Part shown: piece after piece, positions 32,413-40,995 of the stretch
Position numbering within the stretch: the first letter of the stretch is position 1
Layout of the letters: the number at the start of each line of letters is the position of its first letter
NCBI RefSeq assembly: GCF_049800955.1
Contig: NZ_JBNAGA010000001.1
Coordinates: 186,001 to 250,000, forward strand
Direction: 5' to 3'
DNA length: 64,000 nt
Origin: JAKVBH01 sp049800955
GTDB lineage: Bacteria; Pseudomonadota; Alphaproteobacteria; Rhodobacterales; Rhodobacteraceae
Translations under genes and position numbers: made by a program
Notes under the pieces: model-generated
What the model saw: the letters and a program-made list of their open reading frames with translations, nothing else
What the model was told of the DNA's origin: nothing
The model's database searches: none

Positions 32413-33408
32413 TTAGAATTGCAGCGCAGGGCAGCTGTCGTCGGAGGTGTAGTCATGCACGGCCAAATCGCCGGAAGCGATCTTCATCGCGGCGGCATCC
32501 ACGGCGGCCTGCATGTCGGAGTTCACAAGCTCTGCGTTAAACTCATCCATCGCGTAGCCCACGCCACCATTTGAGATGCCCATGACATTGATGCCGACCT
32601 CAAGGTCCGTGCCCATGGTCATGGCTTCATAAACGGCATTGTCCACGCGCTTCATCATGGAAGTCAGGACCTTGCCGGGGTGCAGGTAGTTCTGATTGCT
32701 GTCGACGCCGATGGACAGGATGTTCTCGTCTGCGGCCGTTTGAAGAACACCAACGCCCGTGCCGCCTGCTGCGGCATAGACCACGTCTGCGCCCTGGCTG
32801 ATCTGCGCTTTGGTCAGCTCGGAGCCTTTGACGGGATCGTTCCACGCCGCAGGCGTCGTGCCTGTCATGTTGGCGACGATGGTTGCGTCAGGGTTCACGG
32901 CTTTCACACCTTGTGCGTAGCCACAGGCAAACTTGCGGATGAGCGGAATATCCATGCCGCCGATGAAGCCGACGGTCCCGGATTTTGACGCTTTTGCCGC
33001 CAGCATGCCGACAAGATAGGAGCCTTCATGCTCGTTGAAGACAACCGAGCGGACGTTGGGCGCATCAACGACCATGTCGATGATGGCAAATTTCGTATCC
33101 GGGTAATCCGGTGCGACCTCGCCCAGAACGGAGCCGAAGGCAAACCCTGTCATGACGATCGGATTGGCGCCCGCCTCGGCAAAGCGGCGCAGCGCCTGCT
33201 CACGCTGTGCCTCCGACGTGAGTTCAATCTCGCGGAATGTGCCGCCGGTTTCCTCGGCCCAACGCTGGGCCCCGTTGAAGGCACTCTCGTTGAAGCTTTT
33301 ATCGAATTTGCCGCCCAGATCGAAGATCAGTGCGGGTTCGGCCACGGCGGCTGCCGTGCTCAGCGCGACGGCGGCTGTCGACGCCAGAATGGTTTTCATG
33401 AAGGACAT
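32413..33408 (-). CDS. BMP-family ABC transporter substrate-binding protein
   Basis: A 331-residue periplasmic protein with a signal peptide (MSFMKTILASTAAVALSTAA, cleavage near AVA-EP). The mature N-terminus PALIFDLGGKFDKSFNES is the BMP/PnrA/Med signature, and GVKAVNPDA and the tail DYTSDDSCPALQF fit the family. Members bind nucleosides or purines in bacteria such as Treponema (PnrA). First gene of the transporter operon; about 145 bases upstream contain the promoter. Start at 33408 keeps the signal peptide; longer in-frame starts do not. Confidence 0.93.
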   Translation of the reverse strand: MSFMKTILASTAAVALSTAAAVAEPALIFDLGGKFDKSFNESAFNGAQRWAEETGGTFREIELTSEAQREQALRRFAEAGANPIVMTGFAFGSVLGEVAPDYPDTKFAIIDMVVDAPNVRSVVFNEHEGSYLVGMLAAKASKSGTVGFIGGMDIPLIRKFACGYAQGVKAVNPDATIVANMTGTTPAAWNDPVKGSELTKAQISQGADVVYAAAGGTGVGVLQTAADENILSIGVDSNQNYLHPGKVLTSMMKRVDNAVYEAMTMGTDLEVGINVMGISNGGVGYAMDEFNAELVNSDMQAAVDAAAMKIASGDLAVHDYTSDDSCPALQF

Positions 33409-33553
33409 ATGTAGCTCCCTGTTCGATGGGGCGCGGCTCAAGAATTGGCGCGCCTTCCAAAAACCGTGAAACATCACGGATCGCCCTCAATTAGTGGCGC
33501 GTTGCCCGGGAAGGTCAACCGATTCTTGCCGGGTTTCCTTGCGTCATCAGGGC

Positions 33554-33970
33554 TTAGAGAGAGCACATGAGCGAAATCGCGTCGACGGCTCCGCTGGCGC
33601 GCGGATAATAGGCCTTGCGGCGGCCCGTCTCGACAAAGCCCAGCTTTGCGTAGAGAGCGCGTGCCGGAGCATTGTCTTCGGCCACTTCAAGAAAGAGCCG
33701 CGCCGTGCCCCGCGCGCGCAGCTGCGCACAGAGCCCGGTGAGCAGGTGTTGTCCCGCGCCGCGGCCTCTGTGTTCGGGCGCGACCACGATTGTCAGGATT
33801 TCCGCCTCATCCAGAACCTGCCGTGCGATCGCAAAGCCATGGGCCGTGCCGGTGATGCAGCAGGCGGGGTCGGCGCGCATCGCGGCAAAGTCTTGCGCGC
33901 TCCAGCCGCGCGGGAAGGCTGCGCCATGCAGGTGCGCCATGGTTGCGTTGTCCGGCAGCTCAGACGTCAT
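33554..33970 (-). CDS. rimI: Ribosomal-protein-S18-type alanine N-acetyltransferase RimI
   Basis: A 138-residue GNAT protein. The acetyl-CoA loop EHRGRGAGQHLL lies near residues 73-85; AEILTIVVAPEHR precedes it; ALYAKLGFVETGRRKAYYP is the typical RimI C-terminus. The family acetylates the N-terminus of ribosomal protein S18. It overlaps tsaB by 11 bases, a conserved pairing in alphaproteobacteria which supports the call. Start at 33970 (MTSELPD); upstream in-frame sequence is within tsaB. Confidence 0.88.
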   Translation of the reverse strand: MTSELPDNATMAHLHGAAFPRGWSAQDFAAMRADPACCITGTAHGFAIARQVLDEAEILTIVVAPEHRGRGAGQHLLTGLCAQLRARGTARLFLEVAEDNAPARALYAKLGFVETGRRKAYYPRASGAVDAISLMCSL

Positions 33971-34562
33971 CGAGGAGGATCGGCCCGCGATCCTTTGCCG
34001 GAGCCGCATCCGGGGCGCGCAGATAGAGGGGTTTGGGCGGGGAGGCCGTCTCGAACCGCGTGGCGGCGATCCGTGCAATGGCCTCCGCCAGGGGCGTGTG
34101 CTGCGCGAGACCCTCCGGCGCTGCTCCGCCGGTCAATGGCCCGGCGGGCAGATCCTCGCGCATCTCTGGAGCGCCATCGGGAAAGCGCTGGGTGTAAAGG
34201 CGGCCACGCCGCGCATCCAGAACGCTTGTCACGGGGCGGGGCAGGCCAAAAGCCGCAGCTTCAAGCGCGCTCACGCCCACGGCCGGGATACCGAGGCTTA
34301 GCGACAAGCCCCGCGCGAGAGCTACCGAGATGCGAATACCGGTGAAATTGCCCGGCCCCGTGCCGACGCCCAGGGCGGTGAGATCGGACCAGTCATGGCC
34401 CGCATGGGTTATGATGCTCGCAAGGAAAGGCACAAGCCGTTCTGCCTGTCCCCGTTCCATCGGGTCCACCTGTTGCGCGAGGATTGTGTCGCCTGACAGC
34501 AGAGCGGCCGCGCAATGCGCGGCCGATGTGTCAAATCCCAGAACCAGTGGGGCCTTGGTCAT
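33960..34562 (-). CDS. tsaB: tRNA N6-threonylcarbamoyladenosine biosynthesis protein TsaB
   Basis: A 200-residue ASKHA-fold protein that scaffolds TsaD/TsaE in making t6A on tRNAs. Starts MTKAPLVLGFDTSAAHCAAA; phrases GVGTGPGNFTGIRISVALA and ARRGRLYTQRF are typical of TsaB. Lies 18 bases after the Nfu-type gene, with rimI overlapping downstream. Length matches the family. Confidence 0.95.
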   Translation of the reverse strand: MTKAPLVLGFDTSAAHCAAALLSGDTILAQQVDPMERGQAERLVPFLASIITHAGHDWSDLTALGVGTGPGNFTGIRISVALARGLSLSLGIPAVGVSALEAAAFGLPRPVTSVLDARRGRLYTQRFPDGAPEMREDLPAGPLTGGAAPEGLAQHTPLAEAIARIAATRFETASPPKPLYLRAPDAAPAKDRGPILLDDV

Positions 34563-34580
34563 GCGCGTGTCCTGCGCCTG

Positions 34581-35144
34581 TTAAACGGCGACGGGGCGCA
34601 CTTCGGTCACTTCGGGGATGTAATGGCGCAGCAGGTTCTCGATGCCCATCTTGAGCGTCAGGGTCGACGAGGGGCAGCCCGCGCATGCGCCCTGCATGTG
34701 CAGATAGACAACGCCGCGGTCAAAGCCGTGGAACGTGATGTCTCCGCCGTCCTGCGCCACAGCGGGGCGCACGCGGCTGTCGAGCAATTCCTTGATTTGC
34801 CCCACGACCTCGGCATCCTCGCCATCATGCTCTGCATGGCCCGAAGGAGCGGCCGCATCGCCCGACATGACAGGATCGCCCGATTGGTAATGTTCCATAA
34901 TCGCGCCCAGGATCGCAGGTTTGATATGATCCCAATCGACAGCGTCGCCTTTTGTGACCGTGACAAAATCATTGCCAAAGAACACACCGGTCACGCCTTG
35001 AATGCCGAAGATACGCGTGGCCAAGGGAGACGCGCCTGCGCCATCGGGCGTGGGGAAATCGGCCGTTCCCATGTCCAGCACGGTCTGGCCGGGCAGGAAC
35101 TTCAGCGTTGCGGGGTTGGGCGTGGATTCTGTCTGGATGAACAT
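34581..35144 (-). CDS. NifU-like iron-sulphur scaffold/carrier (Nfu)
   Basis: A 187-residue protein with the Nfu_N domain (MFIQTESTPNPATLKFLPGQ) and C-terminal NifU domain carrying the CxxC cluster-binding motif in GACAGCPSSTL (Cys154 and Cys157). Nfu proteins carry [4Fe-4S] clusters to apoenzymes in the cytosol. Full family length. Upstream of tsaB-rimI, same strand. Confidence 0.94.
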   Translation of the reverse strand: MFIQTESTPNPATLKFLPGQTVLDMGTADFPTPDGAGASPLATRIFGIQGVTGVFFGNDFVTVTKGDAVDWDHIKPAILGAIMEHYQSGDPVMSGDAAAPSGHAEHDGEDAEVVGQIKELLDSRVRPAVAQDGGDITFHGFDRGVVYLHMQGACAGCPSSTLTLKMGIENLLRHYIPEVTEVRPVAV

Positions 35145-35215
35145 GGGCGCGGTTCCTTATCTCTTTGGTCAGATATGCAAGCGGGCTGCCGTGATGTCAA
35201 TAGTTTGGAACCATT

Positions 35216-35722
35216 CTAAGCTGGGGCACTCTGCTCGCGAAGCCGTTTTCGGATGAATTTCGCGGCAGACCGATAGTGGCTCGCGCCGCAGGCTGCGAAA
35301 TACCGACCGGTTGTCCATTTGCCATTGCCGCCTGGCATGGGCGCACCAAAAAGCTCTGCGTCGGACAAATGCGCGATTGCGCTCATCAACGCATCATGGG
35401 CTGCTTGGAGCCTTTGAAGCGCCTCACGCCAGGGCACGTCGGGCGCCTCTGCAATGACGTTTGCGTTGTAAGCTTTCAGATCGTTCCACTTGTAGCCGGG
35501 CGCCGGGATCTCGGGTATCGCTCCTGATCTGCCGGTGCGGTCCCACCCCATGGTCAGATGGATCCAATGGCTGCGATGGATAACGACATCGCGGATCGAC
35601 CAGCCCTCTGCATCCCGCTCCGTCGCGCGGGATGCGTCTACCGTGTGCAAAAGTGACATCAGTTTGGCGAAGTCCTTGTCGCAAACTGTGATCAGATCAG
35701 GCTTTGTCGCAGGCGCTGGCAT
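35216..35722 (-). CDS. ClbS/DfsB family four-helix-bundle protein (DinB-like)
   Basis: A 168-residue helical protein. The segment AEGWSIRDVVIHRSHWIHL (about residues 41-59) and the C-terminal GKWTTGRYFAACGASHYRSA are typical of ClbS/DfsB, relatives of the DinB fold. ClbS protects against colibactin by hydrolysing its cyclopropane; others in the family have unknown roles. The stop is TAG at 35216-35218. No toxin or biosynthetic genes are nearby, so a self-protection role here is not supported. Confidence 0.85.
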   Translation of the reverse strand: MPAPATKPDLITVCDKDFAKLMSLLHTVDASRATERDAEGWSIRDVVIHRSHWIHLTMGWDRTGRSGAIPEIPAPGYKWNDLKAYNANVIAEAPDVPWREALQRLQAAHDALMSAIAHLSDAELFGAPMPGGNGKWTTGRYFAACGASHYRSAAKFIRKRLREQSAPA

Positions 35723-35807
35723 AAGAAACCTCCCAACAGGAACCTCCCAACAACGGGCAGTTTAGCATGCAGGGGGCTCAGTTGGACTTGACATGCATCA
35801 AAGCGGA

Positions 35808-36263
35808 TCAGGTGATCGCTTCAAGGCGTTCTTTGGACATGTCGCCAGGCACAATCGTGATGGGGATCGGAAGGGTTCCCGAATTTTTGGTCAGTTGGGT
35901 GACGAGGGGGCCGGGGCCGCCAGAGCCCGTGCCCGCGCCCAACACGAGCACGCCAATCTCTGTGTCCTCGCGCACCTGCGCCATGATCTCCGCGACAGCT
36001 TCGCCCTCACGGATCACAAGCTCCGGGTCGATCCCCTGCCTGTCACGCATCCATTTGGCGAAGACCTCAAAATGCACCTGAATACGCTCCCGGCTTTCCT
36101 CGCGCATCAATTCGCCCACACCCACCCAGTGGTTGAACTCGTCGGGCGGGATGATCGAGAGCACTTCAACCCCGCCGCCCGTATGGGCCGCGCGCATGGC
36201 GGCAAAGCGCATCGCGTTCAGGCACTCGCGGCTATCATCCAAAATGACCAAAAACTTGCGCAT
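35808..36263 (-). CDS. Universal stress protein (UspA family)
   Basis: A 151-residue Usp-fold protein beginning MRKFLVILDDSRECLNAMRF. A GTGSGGPGP segment near residues 120-130 fits the family nucleotide-binding loop (G-x-x-G-x(9)-G-S/T, here with GxGSGGPGPLVT). Probably binds ATP and acts in general stress responses. The start at 36263 drops a Pro/Arg-rich upstream extension of unlikely coding character. Single gene. Confidence 0.9.
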   Translation of the reverse strand: MRKFLVILDDSRECLNAMRFAAMRAAHTGGGVEVLSIIPPDEFNHWVGVGELMREESRERIQVHFEVFAKWMRDRQGIDPELVIREGEAVAEIMAQVREDTEIGVLVLGAGTGSGGPGPLVTQLTKNSGTLPIPITIVPGDMSKERLEAIT

Positions 36264-36502
36264 GGTTGTATCACCTCTCCCAATGCCACCCCGCAGCATG
36301 GCGTAAGCGCCGTGGTGCGGCAAGCCCGCTTTCACACAAGAGCAATATTGAGCGCACCGCTTTGTGGGGCCGGGGGCAGGAAAGGCCGCCCGACACGGCT
36401 CGCCTAAAACGGGTGTCCGGAAAGTCGGGTATTCGTGACCAGACAAGGGCGTGTCTGCTCTCTAAGTTGCGCTTTATTAAACAATTTAAAAGGATTTTTC
36501 AT

Positions 36503-37294
36503 ATGGCCGTCATTTACCCCCTACCCGTTGTGAACCCGAGTTCTGATGTCGACAACAAGGATTTCACCGGGACGATTTTCAACGACACGTTGCATTTCGC
36601 CCTCACGCCCGATCGTTTCAACCTCACCGTTGATATGGATGAGGGGATCGCCAGCTATTACAACACCGACGACTCCCGCCAGATCAGCCGCACCGTCATT
36701 TTCGAGCAGCAGCGCCAGGACAGCTTTTCGAATTTCGAGAATATTGTCGGCGGGGAAGGGGGCGATGTCATCCGGGGTGATGCACGCGACAACCTGCTCG
36801 TGGGCATGGGCGCGGATTTTGGTGAAAACCACGGCTCAGGGGCCGGGTTCAACTTCGACACTGGTGCCGCACGGTCGATCTTCGAAGGCCTGCAGAGCAC
36901 CAATGTGCAGCACAACGAGATCTATGGCGGCGATGGCGATGACATGGTGCTCGGAGATTTGCGCGTGGGCGACGGTGCGTTTGACCGCCTCTTTGGCGAT
37001 GCCGGTGAAGATACGATCGATGGCGGCATCGGGCGCGGCGATGAATATACGGGCGGCGGCGGCTCGGACATTTTCATCTTCAACAACGCGCAAGGCACTT
37101 ACAATGTCATGGATTTCACCAACAATCTCGACATTCTGGTCATCGCGGGCACCGACGGTGTGGATGGGATGGAGGATCTGACCATCACCGACACCGACGA
37201 AGATCACACCCAGATCACCTTTGCCGACACCACGATCACGCTGCGTGGCGTCTTCTCGGATGTGATCAGCGACAACGATATCGTTTTCCTGTGA
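36503..37294 (+). CDS. RTX-type calcium-binding protein, probable type I secretion substrate
   Basis: A 263-residue acidic protein with nonapeptide calcium-binding repeats: GGEGGDVIRGDARDN, YGGDGDDMVLGD, LFGDAGEDTIDGG and GGGGSDIFIF. There is no N-terminal signal peptide; the C-terminus (ITLRGVFSDVISDNDIVFL) has the hydrophobic, Asp-rich look of type I secretion signals. The start at 36503 follows an AAGGAT ribosome site; AT-rich sequence just before contains the promoter region. No protease or lipase domain, nor T1SS genes, lie in the window. Function outside the cell unknown. Confidence 0.85.
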   Translation: MAVIYPLPVVNPSSDVDNKDFTGTIFNDTLHFALTPDRFNLTVDMDEGIASYYNTDDSRQISRTVIFEQQRQDSFSNFENIVGGEGGDVIRGDARDNLLVGMGADFGENHGSGAGFNFDTGAARSIFEGLQSTNVQHNEIYGGDGDDMVLGDLRVGDGAFDRLFGDAGEDTIDGGIGRGDEYTGGGGSDIFIFNNAQGTYNVMDFTNNLDILVIAGTDGVDGMEDLTITDTDEDHTQITFADTTITLRGVFSDVISDNDIVFL

Positions 37295-37330
37295 TGCGCC
37301 GGTGCGGCCCGCGTCCTCTCAGGTTTTATG

Positions 37331-38191
37331 TCAGGCGCTGGCCGCCCAATCCCAGTAAAGATCGCGGGCGCGCCGGGTGATGGGGCCAATCTGGTATTGC
37401 CGATCATCGAAAGCGGTGACCGGGGTGACCTTCATCATATTGCCCGACAGGAAGACCTCATCAGCCTCGCGCACGTCGTCAAAGCTCATGACCTTCTCGA
37501 CCACCTCAACGCCATCGGCACGCAGGTTCGCAATATGGCGCGCGCGGGTGATGCCTGCGAGGAAGGTGCCATTGGGCACTGGCGTAAAGACGACGCCATC
37601 GCGCACCGTGAAGACATTTGCGGTCGCGGTCTCGGCCACATTGCCAAGCGCATCCGCGACAAGTGCATTGCCAAATCCCTTGTCGCGCGCTTCCGCCAAC
37701 ATGCGGGCATTGTTGGGATAGAGACACCCGGCTTTTGCATTGACCACGGCATCTTCCATCACCGGGCGGCGAAAGCGCGTGGTTGTCAGCGTGGTCGAGG
37801 CCTCAGGCGCGGCCATCGGGATCGCTTCCAGCGAGATCGCAAAGCCTGTCTCGCCCGCCTTGGGCACAATCGCGAGAAAATCGCCCTCCAGCGCCCAATA
37901 CATCGGGCGGATGTAAACGGCAGTGCCAATGTCATAGGCTTTCAGCCCCTCGTGCACGATGGCGACCATCTCCTCGGTGGAGACTGTTGGCGTGATCATG
38001 AGTGCTTCGGCGGAGGCGTTGACCCGCGCGCAATGGGCATGCAGGTCAGGCACCATGCCATTGACCATGCGCGCGCCGTCAAAGACGGTTGTGCCAAGCC
38101 AGCTGCCATGGTCGGCGGCGCGCATGATCGGCACATCCCCCTCATGCCAACGGCCTTCGAAATAGGTACGGATGTCTGTGCCTGTGGCCAT
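37331..38191 (-). CDS. ilvE: Branched-chain amino acid aminotransferase
   Basis: A class IV PLP aminotransferase of 286 residues. Starts MATGTDIRTYFEGRWHEGDV, with SWLGTTVFDGARMVNG as N-terminal loop; the Schiff-base Lys is in EDAVVNAKAGCLYPN (about residue 152); GNVAETATANVFTVRDG follows. The family interconverts leucine, isoleucine and valine with their oxo acids, fitting the leuA gene in the window. Start at 38191 is preferred to upstream in-frame starts. It converges with the RTX gene and is divergent from the peroxiredoxin gene. Confidence 0.9.
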   Translation of the reverse strand: MATGTDIRTYFEGRWHEGDVPIMRAADHGSWLGTTVFDGARMVNGMVPDLHAHCARVNASAEALMITPTVSTEEMVAIVHEGLKAYDIGTAVYIRPMYWALEGDFLAIVPKAGETGFAISLEAIPMAAPEASTTLTTTRFRRPVMEDAVVNAKAGCLYPNNARMLAEARDKGFGNALVADALGNVAETATANVFTVRDGVVFTPVPNGTFLAGITRARHIANLRADGVEVVEKVMSFDDVREADEVFLSGNMMKVTPVTAFDDRQYQIGPITRRARDLYWDWAASA

Positions 38192-38337
38192 CGTGATGCT
38201 CCCTGACAAAGCTTGCTCAAAACGGGTGTTTGCGCGGCAGACTGTCACCGCGAACGCTGTCGCGCAAGATGGGGGATGTATCGGGACGCGCACAAGCTTA
38301 AGTACATGGATGACACGACACTCAAGGAGAAGGCCAC

Positions 38338-38988
38338 ATGGGTTTGCGCATCAACGACACCGTCCCGAATTTTACCGCCGAAACGGATCACGGCACCATC
38401 ACGTTCCATGACTGGATCGGTGACAGCTGGGCCATCCTGTTCTCGCATCCCAAGGATTTCACGCCGGTCTGCACGACCGAGTTCGGCGCTGTAGCCCAGC
38501 TCTCGGAGGAATGGGCCAAGCGTGGCACGAAAGTCATCGGTGTTTCCGTGGACGGGGTTGAGGACCATAAGAAGTGGAAAGGCGATATCGAAACCGTCGC
38601 GGGCACGCCAGCAGGGTTTCCCATCATCGCGGATGAAGGGCTGGCCGTGTCCAAAGCTTTCGACATGCTGCCCGCCGAGGCCTACCTTCCCGATGGGCGC
38701 ACGCCCAATGACAGCGCGACCGTGCGCTCCGTCTTCATCATCGGCCCGGACAAACAACTCAAACTGTCCATGACCTATCCCATGACCGTGGGGCGCAATT
38801 TCGCCGAAGTGCTGCGCGCGCTGGATGGATTGCAAATGTCTGCCAAAGGCGTGGCGACCCCTGCGAATTGGGAAGTCGGACAGGACGTGATCGTGCCCGG
38901 CGCGATGTCGACCGAGGATGCGGAAGCGAAGTTTGGCGAGGTGGAGATCGTTCTGCCTTACCTGCGCAAAGTGAAAGCGCCCGCCTGA
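38338..38988 (+). CDS. 1-Cys peroxiredoxin (Prx6/AhpC-TSA)
   Basis: A 216-residue thiol peroxidase. Peroxidatic Cys45 lies in the motif HPKDFTPVCTTEFG; the long C-terminal domain and ADEGLAVSKAFDML plus RSVFIIGPDKQLKLSMTYP match Prx6-type enzymes. No resolving Cys in the C-terminus, hence 1-Cys. Detoxifies hydrogen and organic peroxides. AAGGAGAAGG precedes the ATG at ideal spacing. Confidence 0.95.
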   Translation: MGLRINDTVPNFTAETDHGTITFHDWIGDSWAILFSHPKDFTPVCTTEFGAVAQLSEEWAKRGTKVIGVSVDGVEDHKKWKGDIETVAGTPAGFPIIADEGLAVSKAFDMLPAEAYLPDGRTPNDSATVRSVFIIGPDKQLKLSMTYPMTVGRNFAEVLRALDGLQMSAKGVATPANWEVGQDVIVPGAMSTEDAEAKFGEVEIVLPYLRKVKAPA

Positions 38989-39120
38989 TTGCCCGGAACA
39001 AGGCCCGCCGCGATCGCCGGACTGCGCCAGCGTTTCCCGCGGGCTGGTGCCACGATTACGCTACGGACTGAGGGCCGGTTCGAAACCAAGACAGCTGTAA
39101 CGTGCTGTTGAAATTGGTGT

Positions 39121-39148
39121 GCGGCACCACCCCAGGGGCTGGTGCCGC
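39121..39148. terminator. Hairpin downstream of trpS
   Basis: GCGGCACCA (39121-39129) pairs exactly with TGGTGCCGC (39140-39148), ten-base loop, eleven bases past the trpS stop. No T-run follows on the minus strand, so termination efficiency is uncertain. Confidence 0.45.
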
Positions 39149-39158
39149 CCAGCTTGGC

Positions 39159-40193
39159 TCAGCTCCGCACCATCCCCACGATCTCGTAGGTCTGCTGGAG
39201 AATGGGTTCTGCGATCGCGCGTGCGCGCTCTGCGCCGCGTGCGAGGATCCGGTCGATCTCCGCAGGCTCATTCATCAGACGTGCCATCTCGCCTGAGATC
39301 GGCGCCAGTTTCTCGACCGCCAGTTCGCTCAGCATCGGCTTGAACTCCCCGAACTGCTTGCCCCCCACATCGCGCAGCACGTCGTCCACGGACATATCCG
39401 CAAGCGCGGCATAGATATTCACGAGGTTGCGCGCCTCGGGTCGATCCTCAAGCCCTTTGGCTTCCGAGGGCAGTGCGTCCGGATCGGTCTTGGCTTTGCG
39501 GATTTTCTTGGCAATCGCGTCGCCATCATCGGTCATGTTGATGCGGCTGGCGTCTGACGGGTCAGACTTCGACATCTTTTTGGAGCCGTCGCGCAGGGAC
39601 ATCACGCGCGTGGCTGCGCCTTCAATCACGGGCTCCGTAATGGGAAAGAAATCCACGCCAAAATCGTGGTTGAACTTGGTCGCGATATCCCGCGTCAGCT
39701 CCAGATGCTGTTTCTGATCATCGCCCACGGGCACGTGGGTGGCGTGATAAATCAGAATGTCCGCAGCCATCAACGCGGGATAGCCAAAAAGGCCCAGTGA
39801 GGCATTCTCGGCATTCTTGCCCGCCTTGTCCTTGAACTGCGTCATGCGTTTCATCCAGCCCATGCGCGCGACGCAGTTGAAAATCCATCCCAGCTGGGCA
39901 TGTTCGGGCACCTGGCTCTGGTTGATCAGGACCGATTGCTCCGGATCAATGCCCGAGGCAATAAAGCCCGCACAGAGCTCGCGCGTGTTGTGGCGCAGCG
40001 CGGCTGGGTCTTGCCAGACGGTGATCGCGTGCAGATCCACCATGCAGTAGATCGTCTCAAACGCATCGCCTTGCATATCGACGAACCGCTTGATCGCACC
40101 GAGATAATTGCCCAGCGTCAGACCGCCCGAGGGTTGAATCCCGGAAAAGACGCGTGGGGTGAATGCCGCTTGGGTTTGGACGCCATCGGACAT
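39159..40193 (-). CDS. trpS: Tryptophanyl-tRNA synthetase
   Basis: Class I synthetase of 344 residues. The HIGH-like motif appears as PSGGLTLGNYLGA (about residues 21-33) and KMSKS as SKKMSKSDPSD (about 200-210). HATHVPVGDDQKQHLELTRD is also a family signature. Charges tRNA-Trp in the cytosol. Full length. Confidence 0.98.
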   Translation of the reverse strand: MSDGVQTQAAFTPRVFSGIQPSGGLTLGNYLGAIKRFVDMQGDAFETIYCMVDLHAITVWQDPAALRHNTRELCAGFIASGIDPEQSVLINQSQVPEHAQLGWIFNCVARMGWMKRMTQFKDKAGKNAENASLGLFGYPALMAADILIYHATHVPVGDDQKQHLELTRDIATKFNHDFGVDFFPITEPVIEGAATRVMSLRDGSKKMSKSDPSDASRINMTDDGDAIAKKIRKAKTDPDALPSEAKGLEDRPEARNLVNIYAALADMSVDDVLRDVGGKQFGEFKPMLSELAVEKLAPISGEMARLMNEPAEIDRILARGAERARAIAEPILQQTYEIVGMVRS

Positions 40194-40268
40194 GAGACAT
40201 TTCTCCGTCTGGAATTTTCAATCCCGCCCGCGTATCGCTAAGGTCCGAGCCCGTCAAGCCAGAGACCC

Positions 40269-40952
40269 ATGCCTGCCCAAACCCCCTCTCCCGTCAATCC
40301 GCTGCCGCCCGTTGTGGTGGCTCTGTTTTTGTTCATGGCAGGCATAGAACTGCTCTTCTCGCTGGGAGAACGGGGCATTCTAGGGACCCCGGCAGCCGTC
40401 GGGTGGCGGTTGCAAGCGGTGCAGGATTACGCCTTCTCCGGCGATATTTTCGATTGGATGCTGCGCAACGGCTATTGGCCAATGGAGCACCTCATTCGCT
40501 TCGTGACCTATCCTTTTGTGCACACAGCCTTCACCCACGCGCTGTTTTCCTGTGTGATGTTGCTCGCCTTGGGCAAGATCGTGGGCGAAGTGCTGGGCGG
40601 ATGGCGCACGCTTCTGGTGTTTGTGGTCTCCGGTGCGGGCGGGGCTTTGTTTTACGGTCTGCTGCTTGATGACGCGATGCCGCTCGTCGGGGGCTTTCCG
40701 CCGATCTACGGGCTGATTGGCGCCTTTACCTACATGCTCTGGCTGCGCTTGGGGCAGGTGGGCGAGCAACAGATGAAGGCCTTTTCGCTCATCGGCGTTC
40801 TGCTCTTCCTGCAGCTCCTCTTTGGCGTGCTCTTTGGCGGCGGGTTGGATTGGGTCGCGGATGTGGCGGCCTTCGTGTGCGGCTTTGGGCTCGTCGTCCT
40901 GTTTACGCCGGGCGGGTGGCGTTCGTTAATGGCGCGCATCCGGCGGGATTGA
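40269..40952 (+). CDS. Rhomboid-fold membrane protein lacking catalytic residues
   Basis: A 227-residue protein with six or so helices in a rhomboid order. TM2 carries FVHTAFTHALFS (H85, H90), like the rhomboid H-x-x-x-x-H-x-x-x-N but with Ser in place of Asn. Where active rhomboids have G-x-S-G, this reads GGFPPIYG (141-148), with no Ser. Where the catalytic His should be, it reads WVADVA (Asp198). It is therefore probably a pseudoprotease. C-terminal FTPGGWRSLMARIRR is cytosolic. Function unknown; adjacent to the ArsR/permease pair but separated by a strong operator palindrome. Confidence 0.8.
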   Translation: MPAQTPSPVNPLPPVVVALFLFMAGIELLFSLGERGILGTPAAVGWRLQAVQDYAFSGDIFDWMLRNGYWPMEHLIRFVTYPFVHTAFTHALFSCVMLLALGKIVGEVLGGWRTLLVFVVSGAGGALFYGLLLDDAMPLVGGFPPIYGLIGAFTYMLWLRLGQVGEQQMKAFSLIGVLLFLQLLFGVLFGGGLDWVADVAAFVCGFGLVVLFTPGGWRSLMARIRRD

Positions 40953-40961
40953 CAGGCTGTC

Positions 40962-40995
40962 TTTAATTCGATAATTCTAGAATTATGGAATTAAA
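40962..40995. promoter_or_regulatory. 34-bp near-perfect palindrome over the arsR start codon
   Basis: The core ATAATTCTAGAATTAT (40971-40986) is a perfect palindrome. Beyond one mismatched pair (40970/40987) the symmetry resumes for eight more base pairs each side (TTTAATTC against GAATTAAA). The arsR ATG begins inside the core at 40985. ArsR/SmtB regulators bind such AT-rich 12-2-12-type palindromes; binding here would block transcription and the start region, so autorepression is likely. Confidence 0.85.

Noticed and set aside
39060..39105. tRNA-like T-arm GGTTCGAAACC
   Set aside because: No acceptor, D or anticodon stems can be built around it.
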